From CAYNWT01 sp964450955 (GTDB lineage Bacteria > Planctomycetota > Planctomycetia > Planctomycetales > Planctomycetaceae), in contig CAYVFI010000050.1 in NCBI GenBank assembly GCA_964450955.1, positions 1-39,264 of the forward strand: 39,264 nucleotides of DNA, in the 5' to 3' direction. Position numbers and translations under genes: made by a program. Of the stretch, positions 7,500-15,633 are shown piece after piece; position 1 is the first letter of the stretch; each line of letters starts with the position of its first letter. The notes under the pieces were generated by a model. That model ran no database searches, had not been told where the DNA came from, and saw only the letters and a program-made list of their open reading frames with translations.

Positions 7500-8552
7500 T
7501 TAACCGGAATGGCTGATTCTGAGCTTCGGGCGGGTGTCGGTTAGGCGATCACCAAGCCCAATCAGGTCGGTAACGTCCAGCAAACCAATGGGAACGCCGG
7601 CGGTGTCGACGACGGGAAGTTCACTTAGTTTTCGAGCCGACATCAGGTCGATGGCTTCGGCGACCTTCACATCCGGGCCAATGGTGATCGGATTAGGAGT
7701 CATGATTTCGTTAGCCGGTCGGTCAAACTGGTCGTCTCGGCGCTGTTCCAGTAACCGTGCCAGATCGCTATCTGTAAACAAGCCCGTCAATTGTTGTGCC
7801 TGACCGACAAGCATGACGGCCCCCGAACGTCGGCCGGGCTGAGCGACTTCGACCAGCAGATCTCTAAGCGTGGAAGAATCGGCCGCAATGCGAAGTTCTT
7901 CAGGCGGACGCATGACTTCTCGAACCGGCTTCAGCTTCGCACCAATTTTTCCCGCGGGATGATTGCTGGCGAAGTCTGTTTGAGCAAACCCTCTGGCTTG
8001 AGCTGCAACCAGTGCAAGTGCGTCGCCAAGTGCCAGCATCGCAGTGGTGCTGGTAGTGGGAGCTAACTTTTGTTCTCCAGCTTCCGGAAGCTTACCGGTC
8101 TTCAAAACGACATTCGCAGCACTTGCAAGCGTGTTGGTTCCGTCCGCCGTGATGGCGATGATGGGAAGCCCGCGTTCTCTTAAGCTGCCCAGCAATGCGA
8201 TGACTTCGGTTGATTCGCCGCTGTTGGAAAGTGCCAGAATAATGTCGTCGGGGTTCAGGCAGCCAAGGTCGCCATGAACCGCTTCGGTCGGATGTAGAAA
8301 GTGAGACGGGGTTCCGGTTGAAGAAAGCGTCGCTGTGATCTTCCGGCCAATCAAACCAGCCTTACCGACACCAGTTGCGACCACGTTGCCGCGGCATGCC
8401 ACCAACAAGTCAACCGCTTGAGAAAATGATTCGTCTAATAAACCGGCCGCAGACTGAATACCGTCGGCTTCCTCCAGCAGGATCTCGCGCGCGGCGCGCA
8501 GGCGATCGACTTCGGTCGCTGGAACGGCTTTTGGGACGGCAGCGGTACTCAT
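7500..8552 (-). CDS. kdsD: D-arabinose 5-phosphate isomerase (KpsF/GutQ/KdsD family)
   Basis: 350 aa, full length. Residues ~45-190 form a sugar isomerase (SIS) domain: GVGKAGLIGRKI, TEAVHGDLG, ALSNSGES and TTSTTAMLALGDALA are the conserved phosphosugar-binding and catalytic stretches. Two CBS domains follow (~215-275 and ~285-345), as in KdsD. The enzyme interconverts ribulose 5-phosphate and arabinose 5-phosphate, the first step to Kdo, the inner-core sugar of LPS. It is cytoplasmic and is followed at 18 nt by the OstA/LptA-like gene, so Kdo supply and LPS transport are probably co-transcribed from the promoter at 8652-8681. KpsF and GutQ have the same fold; the Lpt-like neighbour favours the KdsD role. 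Confidence 0.93.
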   Translation of the reverse strand: MSTAAVPKAVPATEVDRLRAAREILLEEADGIQSAAGLLDESFSQAVDLLVACRGNVVATGVGKAGLIGRKITATLSSTGTPSHFLHPTEAVHGDLGCLNPDDIILALSNSGESTEVIALLGSLRERGLPIIAITADGTNTLASAANVVLKTGKLPEAGEQKLAPTTSTTAMLALGDALALVAAQARGFAQTDFASNHPAGKIGAKLKPVREVMRPPEELRIAADSSTLRDLLVEVAQPGRRSGAVMLVGQAQQLTGLFTDSDLARLLEQRRDDQFDRPANEIMTPNPITIGPDVKVAEAIDLMSARKLSELPVVDTAGVPIGLLDVTDLIGLGDRLTDTRPKLRISHSG

Positions 8553-8651
8553 GCGTCATCCTTGACGGCACACTTCAACTGTTGAGCTCGATCTGCGGAG
8601 ATTCCTTCTTCGCGACCCCAGTGTAAGGGAGGAAAGATCGGGCGGCAGGGA

Positions 8652-8681
8652 AGTGTACGAGCGGAGTTCGAAGCCGGTCAA
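8652..8681 (-). promoter_or_regulatory. Sigma-70-type promoter for kdsD and the OstA-like gene
   Basis: On the minus strand TTGACC (8676-8681) and TACACT (8652-8657) are separated by 18 nt. Each hexamer differs from consensus at one or two positions. Transcription would start near 8645 and give a leader of about 90 nt before the kdsD ATG at 8552. Confidence 0.5.
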
Positions 8682-8730
8682 CGGCGACTTGTGCCGGACC
8701 CATGCAGCGAGCTATCGAATGGGGAATGCG

Positions 8731-8781
8731 AAAAAGCCCCGCCGGTTCGTCCAAGACCCCTCAAGGACCAGAGCGACGGGG
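8731..8781 (-). terminator. Intrinsic terminator candidate at the end of a structured transcript
   Basis: On the minus strand CCCCGTCG (8781-8774) pairs with CGGCGGGG (8744-8737) over 8 bp including one G-U pair. An inner GTCC/GGAC stem is possible. The hairpin is followed by C and five T residues (8735-8731). It would end transcripts coming from the right, before the kdsD promoter. Confidence 0.5.
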
Positions 8782-8950
8782 GAGGCCCGTACAACGAGTA
8801 CGAGCCAGATTCGCATGGATAGCCATATCAACAGGGTGTTTAGGCGATATGGGCTACGTCAAGAAGGATCTTGGGGATCCGCGGAACGCCAGGTATTCCC
8901 ACATCACCGACGAGCAGTCGCCGGGAACACCTTTGCAAATGGACACCCGT
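8731..8950 (-). ncRNA. Candidate structured RNA of unknown family
   Basis: About 220 nt packed with self-complementary segments. 8891-8900 pairs with 8923-8932 (9 of 10 positions) and encloses CGAC/GTCG (8908-8911, 8917-8920). 8866-8870 pairs with 8876-8880. 8821-8829 pairs with 8846-8855 (9 bp, one bulge). 8788-8792 pairs with 8798-8802. The terminator-like hairpin 8781-8731 closes the set on the minus strand, which is why I assign that strand. The loop of the third hairpin (8834-8839, GGGTGT) is also complementary to 8943-8948 (ACACCC), allowing a pseudoknot. It does not match what I know of tmRNA, RNase P, SRP, 6S or cobalamin riboswitches. It may be a free small RNA, the 3' end of the upstream transcript, or a leader of kdsD. 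Confidence 0.45.
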
Positions 8951-8967
8951 AACTGCCAAACGCGGCC

Positions 8968-9423
8968 TTAGCTGGTTTGCGATTTCCGTTCGAATTTTGA
9001 ACGTTTTAGCAGCGCCAGGATGGCTAATCCGAACGTAATCACGAACGGGCCCTGGGCGACTGTCCAAAACAACGGCAGCTTCGCGGCCACGCAAATTACT
9101 ATGGTGGCTACGCCAAGTGCCACAAACGAGAATGCCCAGACTCGGATTAGCGGCCGATACCTCGGGACATCGTGAGCCAGCCCCCATGTCATGACACCGT
9201 GCATCGCATAGAACGCCGACAGTGACCGCGCAAGGTAGGCGGCAATCGGTTCGGTCGGAAAGTCGCCCAGCCCAATGGCGGTGTGCAGATATTGAATCCA
9301 GGCCAACGGCATGCACACCGCAACCAAGGCACAAAGTTGCAGACAGGCATCGAACCGCATGAGCTTCGAAATGAGCCGGTCTGATTTTGTGGAAGCGATT
9401 TCTTCGGTCGGCATCGGTGGCAT
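8968..9423 (-). CDS. Small integral membrane protein, function unknown
   Basis: 151 aa from the ATG at 9423, which lies 4 nt after the TGA of the DUF1501 gene, so translation is probably coupled. Two further in-frame starts are possible (9453, which overlaps the upstream gene, and 9414). About four hydrophobic segments are visible: LQLCALVAVCMPLAWIQYL, one around the FYAMHGVMTWGLA stretch, one around WAFSFVALGVATIVICVAA and one around FVITFGLAILALL. The C-terminus is basic (KRSKFERKSQ). I do not recognise the family with confidence. The tight link to the DUF1501 gene suggests a shared transcript rather than a proven shared function. Confidence 0.75.
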   Translation of the reverse strand: MPPMPTEEIASTKSDRLISKLMRFDACLQLCALVAVCMPLAWIQYLHTAIGLGDFPTEPIAAYLARSLSAFYAMHGVMTWGLAHDVPRYRPLIRVWAFSFVALGVATIVICVAAKLPLFWTVAQGPFVITFGLAILALLKRSKFERKSQTS

Positions 9424-9427
9424 GCGA

Positions 9428-10930
9428 TCAGGCGAGAATATCGTCAACAACATGTCCGTGGACGTCAGTTAGTCGCATGTCGCGACCGCTAAATCGAAAC
9501 GTGATGCGTTTGTGGTCGAGGCCCAGCAGGTGCAACATCGTTGCATGCAGATCGTGGATCTCCACTTTGTTCTCAATAGCTTTGTAACCGAACTCGTCCG
9601 TCGCTCCGTAAATGGTTCCGCCCTTCACGCCTCCACCCGCCAGCCAGGTTGTGAACCCATACTGGTTGTGATCACGGCCATTGGCCCCCTGCGCGAAGGG
9701 TGTCCTTCCGAACTCACCAGTCCACACGACCAGCGTTTCCTCCAGCAAACCACGTTCTTCCAAGTCGGCCAACAGGGCGCCGATGGGCTGGTCAACGGAC
9801 TTTGCGTTTTTGGTGTGTCCGTCGTAAAGATTATTATGCTGATCCCACCGGTCTCCGTTGCCACCGGGGCAGGTGAGTTCAATAAATCGGACACCGCGTT
9901 CAACAAGCCGCCTGGCCAGCAGGCACTGTCGACCGAATGACTGCGTGTTCCTGAAGGAGGCGTTAAGCCCGTACATTTCCTGAGTCTCTTTTGATTCAGA
10001 CGACAGGTCCATCAAGTCCGGGACCGCAAGTTGCATGCGGGCTGCCAGTTCGTAGTTAACGATTGCCGATTCAAGTTGGTCGTCCGATCCGTATCTCTTA
10101 ACGACGCCGGCATCCAGTTGTTGAAGCAAAGACAGCTTTTGCTGTTGTCGTCGCGCCGTTTTTTCCATTGGCCGCACGTTGGCAACCGGTGGGTTGCTGT
10201 TGGCAAAGACCGACCCCTGATAACTGGCCGGAAGGAAGCCACTATTGAAGTTGTCCAGACCACCTGGCGGAATCAGGCCGCCGTTCAGAACCACAAACGC
10301 CGGCAGATTATCGCACTCAGTGCCCAGCCCGTAGCCAACCCACGCTCCCATGCTGGGGCGTCCCTGTTGACCATGTCCGGTGTGCAGAAAATAGTTTGCG
10401 TTGGTGTGTTCAGGAAACTTAGAGACCATTGACCTGACGACGGCCAACTTGTCGACATGTTTTGCGACGTGTGGAAACAGGTCACTAACGGGTATGCCGG
10501 ACTCGCCGTAGTTTCTGAACTTCCAGGGGCTTTTCAGCGTCTTGCCGATATTGTTGAACTGAGTCGGTTCAATTTTGGCGGGAAACGGTTTGCCGTTTTC
10601 TTTTGACAGTCGCGGTTTGGGGTCCCATGAATCGACCTGCGAGACACCGCCGTCCATGTACAGGAAAATGATGTTCTTCGCGCGGGCCGGGAAGTGCGTT
10701 TGTCGCGGCGCGAATTGGTTTTGGATGTCGCCGAGGCTTTGTTTGGCCAGCAACGCAGCCAGTGCTGTCGCTCCAAAGCCCTGGCCGGCCTGAGCCAGAA
10801 ACTCACGGCGTGTTGTGGGAGAATTTTGATAACGCTGGCAGGGAAAGAGCATAAGAGCGTTCGCTGGGTGGGAATCGACGTTCTGATTGTACCAACGCCA
10901 TGTGGTGAGTTCACGTAATCCCCACGGCAT
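9428..10930 (-). CDS. DUF1501 family protein, Tat-exported (alkaline-phosphatase-like fold)
   Basis: 500 aa from the ATG at 10930, which has GGAG just upstream. An ATG at 10852 (474 aa) would place the twin-arginine signal closer to the N-terminus. The signal is TRREFLAQAGQGFGATALAALLA. DUF1501 marks follow: the MDGGVSQVDSWDPKP block, SMVSKFPEHTNANYFLHTGH, GERGVRF-like VERGVRFIELTC, WTGEFGRTP and NGRDHNQYG. The fold is related to sulfatases and alkaline phosphatases, with metal ligands expected in the DGG, EFGR and GRDH motifs. DUF1501 proteins are very numerous in planctomycetes and usually sit beside a DUF1549/DUF1553 cytochrome-like partner, which is absent here. The substrate is unknown. 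Confidence 0.9.
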   Translation of the reverse strand: MPWGLRELTTWRWYNQNVDSHPANALMLFPCQRYQNSPTTRREFLAQAGQGFGATALAALLAKQSLGDIQNQFAPRQTHFPARAKNIIFLYMDGGVSQVDSWDPKPRLSKENGKPFPAKIEPTQFNNIGKTLKSPWKFRNYGESGIPVSDLFPHVAKHVDKLAVVRSMVSKFPEHTNANYFLHTGHGQQGRPSMGAWVGYGLGTECDNLPAFVVLNGGLIPPGGLDNFNSGFLPASYQGSVFANSNPPVANVRPMEKTARRQQQKLSLLQQLDAGVVKRYGSDDQLESAIVNYELAARMQLAVPDLMDLSSESKETQEMYGLNASFRNTQSFGRQCLLARRLVERGVRFIELTCPGGNGDRWDQHNNLYDGHTKNAKSVDQPIGALLADLEERGLLEETLVVWTGEFGRTPFAQGANGRDHNQYGFTTWLAGGGVKGGTIYGATDEFGYKAIENKVEIHDLHATMLHLLGLDHKRITFRFSGRDMRLTDVHGHVVDDILA

Positions 10931-11011
10931 TCATCTCCGCCGCTTTGAACAGGGGTTAAGCGCGGTTACCATCGGTGGTTCACGAAACCGCACAAACTTG
11001 GTTTAGATTCC

Positions 11012-12739
11012 GTGGGAACCCTTCAGGTCAGTCAGGGCGGGACAGTCGGCACCCGTCACCCCATCACTCAGGACAGCACGCGACTCGGTCGGGACCCCAG
11101 CAACGATGTGGTCGTCGATGTGATTTCCGTGAGTCGTCACCATGCGCGGATCATTCTCGAGGGTGAAGACTACTACATTGAGGATCTTAAAAGTCGAAAC
11201 GGGACCGTTGTTAACGGTCAGGCTCTGACGGCGCGTCACAAGTTGTCTGATGGGGACGAGATTGAGATTTGCGAAATGTGTTTCCGGTTTTTTGTCGGCG
11301 AGCCCCCACCTGTTGGAGTGACAGAACTTGCCGATCGGTCAACCGGTATTCCGGCCAGCGATCTGGATTCCGGCCGGCTGACTCCCGGTAGTTATGTGAA
11401 TGAAGACAGTAGTAGCACCGGGTCGGGACTATCGTCGATTGTCACCACATTGCAGGCCGGCGATTCGAACCGCGGTTTGCGTTTGGGCATCAAGCCGGAA
11501 GCCAAGCTCAGAGCCGTGGTCAAAATCCTGCGGGCTCTGCGTCAATCGATGACGCTTGACGACGTGTTGCATTCGATCCTGGATGGTCTGTTTGAAATTT
11601 TTCCGCAGTGCCAACAGGGTTTCATCATGCTTCATGATCAGCAGCGTGATCGGCTGCGGTTGGAAGCGACGCGGGTTCGCACCCGGAAGCAGGCCGAAGT
11701 CAAGGTCAGCATGACAATTGTGCAACACGCGATAGAAACAGGCGAAGCGATCCTTAGCGCGGATGCGGGGGACGATAGTCGATTTAACCAAAGTGAATCG
11801 ATTCAAAGCCTGGGCATCCGGTCCATCATGTGTGTGCCGCTGTTGAGCCAGGATGATGTGCGTTTGGGAGTCATCCAGATAGACACCAGCAACCTGGTTG
11901 ACCAGTTCTCTCAGGAAGATCTGGACATCATGTTGGCTGTTGGAACGCCCGTCAGCCTGGCCATCACCAACGCGCGGTTTATTGCCAAAGAAATTGAAAG
12001 CAAAGCACTGGCGCGAGAACTGGACTTCGCGCGGGAGATTCAGCAGGGCTACCTGCCGAAATCAATGCCTCATGCTCCCGGATTTGATATCGCCCATTAT
12101 TATGAATCGGCCGAACAGATTGGCGGTGACTACTTTGACTGCTTCGGTATCAAAGACGGTCGCGTTTGCCTTGCGATCGGCGATGTGGCCGGCAAAGGGG
12201 TTCCCGCCGCTCTGTTGATGTCTCGACTGTATTCAGCCGTGCGAACGCAGATGTTGGTTTGCAGCGATCCCGCGACTACGATGAAGTTGGTCAATGACGA
12301 ATTTACTTTTGACCAAAGCGTGTTTCGGTTCATCACGCTGATGATTGTGATTATCGATCCGGCGACCGGCAGTTTGGACATCGTAAACGCTGGCCATTCG
12401 CCACTGCTGATGTGCAGTCAGGGTGGCGAAATCGAACTGCTGGGAATTCGCGCGGGTGGGATGCCGATTGGTGTTCTGCCGGATCAGGAATTTGCTATTA
12501 CGGAAGCATCGATACCGGTCGGTGCTCGCTTCGCGGTGTACTCGGACGGGTTTACCGAATCGGTTGGAAAGAATCGCGAGCTATTTGGCCGCAAGCGACT
12601 CGCGAAGATTCTGGGCGACAACGATTTGCCGGCACAGGACATAATCGGAAAGGTTGTCTCAGCTGTTGAGGCGTTCCGAAATGGTCAACCGCAGGAAGAC
12701 GATTCCTGCCTTGCAGTCGTGCGGCGACTTTCGACGTAA
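11012..12739 (+). CDS. FHA-GAF-PP2C (SpoIIE/RsbU-type) serine phosphatase
   Basis: 575 aa, starting at GTG 11012. The N-terminal FHA domain (~1-95) shows GRDPSNDVVV and SVSRHHARI, the phosphothreonine-binding core, then SRNGTVVNG. A GAF sensor domain follows (~170-325). The C-terminal PP2C/SpoIIE domain (~345-573) has the RsbU-type entry AREIQQGYLP, the metal-binding GGDYFD and GDVAGKG motifs, NAGHSPLL and YSDGFTES. Such proteins dephosphorylate anti-anti-sigma factors in partner-switching pathways; FHA suggests that it is recruited by a phosphorylated protein, such as a Ser/Thr kinase. No kinase or STAS protein lies in the window. The DinG-like helicase gene starts 23 nt after the stop, so the two are probably co-transcribed. 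The gene diverges from the DUF1501 gene across 81 nt. Confidence 0.93.
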   Translation: MGTLQVSQGGTVGTRHPITQDSTRLGRDPSNDVVVDVISVSRHHARIILEGEDYYIEDLKSRNGTVVNGQALTARHKLSDGDEIEICEMCFRFFVGEPPPVGVTELADRSTGIPASDLDSGRLTPGSYVNEDSSSTGSGLSSIVTTLQAGDSNRGLRLGIKPEAKLRAVVKILRALRQSMTLDDVLHSILDGLFEIFPQCQQGFIMLHDQQRDRLRLEATRVRTRKQAEVKVSMTIVQHAIETGEAILSADAGDDSRFNQSESIQSLGIRSIMCVPLLSQDDVRLGVIQIDTSNLVDQFSQEDLDIMLAVGTPVSLAITNARFIAKEIESKALARELDFAREIQQGYLPKSMPHAPGFDIAHYYESAEQIGGDYFDCFGIKDGRVCLAIGDVAGKGVPAALLMSRLYSAVRTQMLVCSDPATTMKLVNDEFTFDQSVFRFITLMIVIIDPATGSLDIVNAGHSPLLMCSQGGEIELLGIRAGGMPIGVLPDQEFAITEASIPVGARFAVYSDGFTESVGKNRELFGRKRLAKILGDNDLPAQDIIGKVVSAVEAFRNGQPQEDDSCLAVVRRLST

Positions 12740-12762
12740 CGGATTGTCGAAGAACGGATTCC

Positions 12763-14742
12763 ATGACTTTAAATACCGCATCGGTTCTCGGCGACGACGG
12801 AGCCATCGCCCGTAGGTTAGAACGCTACGAAGCGCGACCTGAACAGTTGGAAATGGCTGCCGCCGTCGAACGCGCGATTGCTACTGAGTCTCACCTGTTG
12901 GTCGAAGCGGGAACGGGTGTCGGGAAAAGTTTCGCGTACCTTGTTCCGGCAATTCTTTCAGCCACGGCGAACCAGGCGAAGGAAGGCGACAAGAAAAAGT
13001 CGTTGGTCGTTTCGACAAATACCATCAGCTTGCAGGAACAATTAATTGGCCGCGACATTCCCTTCCTGAACTCAGTACTGCCGGTTGAATTCTCAGCCGT
13101 CCTGGCCAAAGGGCGTTCGAACTACATCAGTCTCAGGCGACTAAAAGGCGCATTGGGTCGCGCGGAAACGACACTTAGTGAACCGGAAGATCTGCGGCAG
13201 CTGCAGGAAGTCGCCGCCTGGTCCCGATCGACCAGCGATGGCAGTCGTTCTGACATGTCGTTCCGTCCGGCGTTTACCGTTTGGGACGAAGTCGGCAGTG
13301 ACCACGGCAACTGCCTGGGGCGAAAGTGCCCCACATACAACGACTGTCACTACTACAAAGCGCGGCGGCGGGTGTGGAACGCGGATATTATTGTCGTCAA
13401 CCATGCACTGTTCTTTTCAGATTTGGCGCTTCGTCGTGAAGGCGCAAACATTCTGCCGGACTACGACACCGTCATCTTTGACGAAGCGCATACAATTGCG
13501 GATGTCGCGGCCGACCACATGGGTATGGCTCTCACGAATGGTCAGGTTGACTACGTCCTGCGACGTCTGTTCAACCAGCGTTCGAACCGAGGTTTGCTGG
13601 TTCGTCACGGCCTGAACCAGGCCCAGGAACTCACGGTGAATATTCGCCTGACGGCCGGCGAGTTCTTTTATGATCTGGGGGAATGGCAGCGCCGATTTGG
13701 TAAGTCAAACGGCCGGGTTGCTGAACCGCCGCAGGTCATGAATTCGCTGACGCCGGAACTGCATCGGCTTAGTACTTTGGTGTCGCGGCATGCGGCCAGT
13801 ATGAGCAACGACAGTGACCGGGTTGAGCTTCAGTCAGCCGCCGATCGCTGCGCGTCGCTGGCGATGAGCCTGAATAACTGGATGAACCAAAGCCTGGAAG
13901 AGTCCGTGTATTGGATTGAACGAACGGGGCGCGACAAGGACCGAATTAAGCTATGTTGTTCGCCCGTTGACGTGGGGCCGATTCTTCGTGAGGAACTGTT
14001 CAACACTGTCCCAACGGTCATCATGACCAGTGCGACGTTAGCGGTTCAGAAAGAGAACTTTGGGTTCACTAAAAATCGGTTGGGGCTAACGCAAACCGAA
14101 GAGACGCTACTGGGCAGCCCGTTTGATTACGCTCGCCAGGTGAAGCTGTACTTGCCTGGGCCCGGCACGCCGGATCCGTCTCAGGGCAAGGCGTACGAAG
14201 AGTATGTTTGCGAGAGTATTAAAGAACACGCGGCTGCGACCGACGGCCACGCTTTTGTGCTGTTCACCAGCTACTCAATGCTGAAAAACTGCGCGAATCG
14301 CTTGTCGAGCTGGATGGCCGAACGCAATTTAAACCTGCTTAGTCAGGGAGCCGGGTTACCGCGATCGCTGATGCTGGAACGGTTCCGCAGTAATCCGCGC
14401 GCGGTGTTGCTGGGTACGGACAGTTTTTGGCAGGGTGTGGATGTGCCGGGCGACGCGTTGCAGACTGTGATTATTTCCAAGCTGCCGTTCAGTGTTCCCG
14501 ATCATCCGCTAACCGAAGCGCGTGTTGACAGGATTCGAGAGAATGGCGGGAACCCGTTTATGGACCACCAGGTTCCGGAAGCCATCATTAAGCTGAAGCA
14601 GGGGTTTGGGCGGCTGATCAGAACACGCGATGATACCGGACGGGTGGTGATTCTTGATCCACGCGTAAGTACGAAACGGTATGGGCGGTTATTTATCGAA
14701 AGCCTGCCGGAGTGCCAGGTGATTGTTTCGGGGCAGGATTAG
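12763..14742 (+). CDS. DinG/XPD-family ATP-dependent DNA helicase with altered Fe-S site
   Basis: 659 aa superfamily 2 helicase. Walker A is EAGTGVGKS (48-56). The DEAH box is D240-EAH. C-terminal motifs include SATLAV, FTSYSML, GTDSFWQGVDVPG and QGFGRLIRTRDD. DinG-type helicases carry a four-cysteine [4Fe-4S] domain between motifs I and II. Here C184, C189 and C195 are present with the usual spacing (C-x4-C-x5-C), but the first ligand is a serine: KGRSNYIS has S123 where other members have KGRxxYxC. The cluster may be lost or may use a non-cysteine ligand. The family unwinds 5'-tailed duplexes, R-loops and G-quadruplexes. The gene follows the phosphatase gene by 23 nt. It could be called DinG or YoaA; I leave the symbol open. 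Confidence 0.92.
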   Translation: MTLNTASVLGDDGAIARRLERYEARPEQLEMAAAVERAIATESHLLVEAGTGVGKSFAYLVPAILSATANQAKEGDKKKSLVVSTNTISLQEQLIGRDIPFLNSVLPVEFSAVLAKGRSNYISLRRLKGALGRAETTLSEPEDLRQLQEVAAWSRSTSDGSRSDMSFRPAFTVWDEVGSDHGNCLGRKCPTYNDCHYYKARRRVWNADIIVVNHALFFSDLALRREGANILPDYDTVIFDEAHTIADVAADHMGMALTNGQVDYVLRRLFNQRSNRGLLVRHGLNQAQELTVNIRLTAGEFFYDLGEWQRRFGKSNGRVAEPPQVMNSLTPELHRLSTLVSRHAASMSNDSDRVELQSAADRCASLAMSLNNWMNQSLEESVYWIERTGRDKDRIKLCCSPVDVGPILREELFNTVPTVIMTSATLAVQKENFGFTKNRLGLTQTEETLLGSPFDYARQVKLYLPGPGTPDPSQGKAYEEYVCESIKEHAAATDGHAFVLFTSYSMLKNCANRLSSWMAERNLNLLSQGAGLPRSLMLERFRSNPRAVLLGTDSFWQGVDVPGDALQTVIISKLPFSVPDHPLTEARVDRIRENGGNPFMDHQVPEAIIKLKQGFGRLIRTRDDTGRVVILDPRVSTKRYGRLFIESLPECQVIVSGQD

Positions 14743-14817
14743 AAGTCGGTAAATGAGGATTTCCGATTTCAGATTTCAACCCGGCTCGCGTTATGGGCTG
14801 GTTCTCGGCGAAAGCCA

Positions 14818-15633
14818 TCACGGTTCGAAAGGAAGTTCCAGGCCGTCGTAGGCTAGTTCTACGTTGTCAGGCAGGCGTTCGTTGGTCGTGTGGTATTCGA
14901 ACTGGTGTGACAGGTGAGTTAAGAACGCGCGTTTGGGTTTTAGTTTGGCGATAACTTTCAACGCCTGCGGAAGACTCATGTGGGTGGGGTGCGGTTCTTC
15001 TCGCAACGTGTCGATGATTAGCACGTCCAGATCCTGCAGCTTCTTGTAGCTGTCTGCCGGAATTGAACTGACGTCGGTGCAGAACCCGATGTTGCCGATA
15101 CGGAAGCCGAGGATGGGAAGTTTGCCGTGCATGAGTCGCAGTGGAGTAATAGGCACGCCCATGAGTTCAAAAGCGTCGTCGGGGCCGATTGTCTGGAACG
15201 ACAGGCGCGGTACGGCAAATCGATGAGCCTTTGGCTTGTCTGAGAACGCGTAGTTGAAAGATTGACGCAGCTGTTCTTCTACAATCGGTTCACACAGCAG
15301 TGGGATATCTTGTTCCAGTCGGAACCCGCAGATCCGCAGGTCGTCCAGGCCCATGATGTGGTCAGCATGGCCGTGAGTGAACACGGCCGCGTGGACCAGT
15401 TTGCATTTGGCTCTGACAAGCTGAAGACGGAGTTCGGGTGATGTGTCGATGACAAAGTTGCCCAGTGGGGCTCGTACCAGCACCCCCGCACGCCAGCGGC
15501 TGTTTTTTGGATCTTCCGACTGACAGACTTCACAATCGCAGCCAATGACGGGAACCCCGACGCTGGTGCCGGTGCCCATGAGAGTCAGGGAACACTGCGT
15601 GTTGACCGTTTCAGAACCGTTAGGGTCGCTCAT
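14818..15633 (-). CDS. Metallo-beta-lactamase-fold hydrolase, PhnP-like
   Basis: 271 aa. The N-terminus has MGTGTSVGVPVIGCDCEVC, the typical start of PhnP/RNase-Z-like proteins with a Cys pair that can bind structural zinc. The metal-binding motif is FTHGHADHIMGLDDLR, with later ligands in IDTLREEPHPTHMS and FLTHLSHQFEYH. PhnP hydrolyses cyclic phosphodiesters of ribose in phosphonate use, but related members act on other phosphodiesters. No other phn genes are nearby, so the substrate is open. The ATG overlaps the TGA of the upstream DUF1444 gene (ATGA), indicating translational coupling. It converges with the helicase gene across 75 nt; I see no strong terminator there. Confidence 0.9.
   Translation of the reverse strand: MSDPNGSETVNTQCSLTLMGTGTSVGVPVIGCDCEVCQSEDPKNSRWRAGVLVRAPLGNFVIDTSPELRLQLVRAKCKLVHAAVFTHGHADHIMGLDDLRICGFRLEQDIPLLCEPIVEEQLRQSFNYAFSDKPKAHRFAVPRLSFQTIGPDDAFELMGVPITPLRLMHGKLPILGFRIGNIGFCTDVSSIPADSYKKLQDLDVLIIDTLREEPHPTHMSLPQALKVIAKLKPKRAFLTHLSHQFEYHTTNERLPDNVELAYDGLELPFEP

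Larger units (their letters stand above)
8553..8967. other. 415-nt gene-free region between the membrane-protein gene and kdsD
   Basis: No convincing protein gene lies here; the short reading frames on both strands have no recognisable composition or motifs. Reading the minus strand from right to left it holds a dense run of hairpins (about 8950-8788), a hairpin with a T-run (8781-8731), a sigma-70-type promoter (8681-8652) and the ~90-nt leader of kdsD. These are listed separately. Confidence 0.7.

Noticed and set aside
8741..8753. GGTTCG near 8743 as a tRNA or tmRNA T-arm
   Set aside because: The following bases (TCC) do not match the GTTCRANNC T-loop, no acceptor stem can be drawn, and the segment is better explained as part of the terminator hairpin.
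8840..9334. A 164-codon minus-strand frame overlapping the small membrane-protein gene
   Set aside because: The overlapping frame 8968-9423 has clear membrane helices and a 4-nt coupling to the upstream gene; the alternative runs through the structured RNA region and has no such signs.
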